In this document: piece after piece, positions 38,253 through 38,705 of the stretch | Numbering within the stretch: position 1 is the stretch's first letter | Layout of the letters: every line of letters begins with the position of its first letter | From: Curtobacterium sp. Leaf183 | Lineage (GTDB): Bacteria > Actinomycetota > Actinomycetes > Actinomycetales > Microbacteriaceae | NCBI RefSeq assembly: GCF_001424385.1 | Contig: NZ_LMPO01000009.1 | Span: forward strand, 340,505-379,209 | Direction of reading: 5' to 3' | DNA: 38,705 nt | Made by a program: the position numbers and the translations under genes | Notes under the pieces: model-generated | Databases searched by the model: none | Seen by the model: the letters and a program-made list of their open reading frames with translations, nothing else | Told to the model about the DNA's origin: nothing

Positions 38253-38258
38253 TAGGGT
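38253..38258 (+). promoter_or_regulatory. -10 element of the small membrane protein gene (leaderless)
   Basis: TAGGGT, 7 nt before the ATG at 38266. Confidence 0.6.
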
Positions 38259-38265
38259 CACGTAC

Positions 38266-38517
38266 ATGACCGAGACGAAGCGGCGCAGCATCCTCGAACG
38301 AATCGTTGGGAAGCCCCTCCCGTGGCTTGCGTGGACGTGGGCCGCTCTGGCTGTGATTTGGATCGTTCTGGCCATCGTCGACCCGTCCGGATTCCACACG
38401 TTCATGGCGATCACCTGGTCAGTTCTCGCCATCGTCCAACTCAGCGCCGCCTACTACGCCCGCAAGCAGGAGCACAGGCGAGCACCAACAGCCGAAGCCG
38501 ACACCGCTGCCCACTGA
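38266..38517 (+). CDS. Small two-helix membrane protein
   Basis: An 83-residue protein. After a basic start (TETKRRSILERIVGKPL) come helix 1 WLAWTWAALAVIWIVLAIV, the turn DPSGFH, helix 2 TFMAITWSVLAIVQLSAAYY and a charged tail. No family recognised, though the tryptophan-rich two-helix form is common in actinobacteria. The start is set by the TAGGGT element. It is convergent with the partial gene at the right edge. Confidence 0.68.
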   Translation: MTETKRRSILERIVGKPLPWLAWTWAALAVIWIVLAIVDPSGFHTFMAITWSVLAIVQLSAAYYARKQEHRRAPTAEADTAAH

Positions 38518-38537
38518 TTCCACGTCTATGCCGCGTC

Positions 38538-38557
38538 CGGTAGACGATCGGCTAGCG
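38538..38557. repeat. Palindromic element, copy 3
   Basis: CGGTAGACGATCGGCTAGCG, 18 of 20 bases identical to the palindrome at 37573-37592. It contains the TAG stop codon of the partial minus-strand gene (38552-38554). Confidence 0.7.
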
Positions 38558-38705
38558 GTCGCGTGTACGACGCTCGGCTCGGGCTCGACGTCGCTCGTCA
38601 CGCAGTGCTCGCCATTCGGCATCCTGCTGATCCTGTAGCGGGCTTCGGCCCATGCTTCCACGAGCAGCGAGGAAAATGAGCACGACGACAACGACCAGGA
38701 CCACC
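38552..38705 (-). CDS. Small membrane protein with charged tail (5' end outside window)
   Basis: The last 50 residues of a minus-strand gene. A membrane helix VVLVVVVVLIFLAARG is followed by a highly charged tail, QDAEWRALRDERRRARAERR, and a TAG stop. The start lies beyond the right edge. The family is unknown; the form is that of small single-helix membrane proteins. The stop codon is part of the third copy of a recurring palindrome. Confidence 0.6.
   Translation of the reverse strand, partial: VVLVVVVVLIFLAARGSMGRSPLQDQQDAEWRALRDERRRARAERRTRDR

Noticed and set aside
1..38705. CRISPR arrays, tRNA or rRNA genes, insertion sequences and phage attachment sites.
   Set aside because: None seen: no regularly spaced direct repeats, no cloverleaf-like sequence and no transposase or integrase translation.

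Overview
The window reads as the chromosome of a flagellated, high-GC actinobacterium, most likely Microbacteriaceae and close to Curtobacterium. This rests on the GC-rich codon use, the actinobacterial flagellar gene order, the class F sortase, the RskA-type anti-sigma factor, and very many genes whose start codon lies 5-8 nt after a TANNNT hexamer, the signature of leaderless transcription. No rRNA, tRNA, CRISPR array, transposase or integrase was seen.

Layout. 1-4298 (minus): end of a flagellar operon, flbD-motA-motB-fliM-fliN-fliO, running off the left edge. 4520-7435 (plus): an exported DUF4397 protein, a class F sortase, an ECF sigma factor and its zinc-type anti-sigma factor, closed by a double hairpin. 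7584-12329: a DUF475/TerC-like membrane protein, a CPA1 Na+/H+ antiporter, an SDR and an MFS transporter. 12441-14355: an AmiS/UreI-type channel with a DszC/SfnB-like flavoprotein. 14374-18318: alanine dehydrogenase-like protein, VOC protein, RibD/DHFR-fold reductase, a stand-alone BLUF photoreceptor, and an acetyltransferase preceded by an 11-codon leader ORF. 18401-25528: two TetR-oxidoreductase divergent pairs that share an AAGTGGAC operator element, flanking an XRE regulator coupled to an MFS pump and several acetyltransferases. 25693-33226: accessory region of small membrane proteins, two overlapping P-loop kinase genes, a Nudix hydrolase, a HAD phosphatase and a divergent HD-domain/GlxA-AraC pair.

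The most interesting locus is 33501-35110. Three overlapping genes encode a MauE/DoxX-like membrane protein with a CxC pair, a Tat-exported precursor whose last 64 residues hold all ten of its cysteines, and a two-helix membrane protein. The cysteine-rich, glycine-rich hydrophobic C-terminus resembles the haloarchaeal peptide bacteriocin halocin C8. The operon starts from a promoter overlapped by two 19-bp near-repeats and ends in a perfect 19-bp-stem hairpin. I read it as a candidate disulfide-rich bacteriocin operon (precursor, disulfide helper, candidate immunity protein) with no recognised description.

35429-38705 holds a lipoprotein, a small protein with a CGCGCGC motif, a methyltransferase, a uridine kinase-like protein and two small membrane proteins. 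A 20-bp palindrome recurs there, twice supplying the stop codon of a minus-strand gene.

All functional assignments come from reading the translations; no database search was run.
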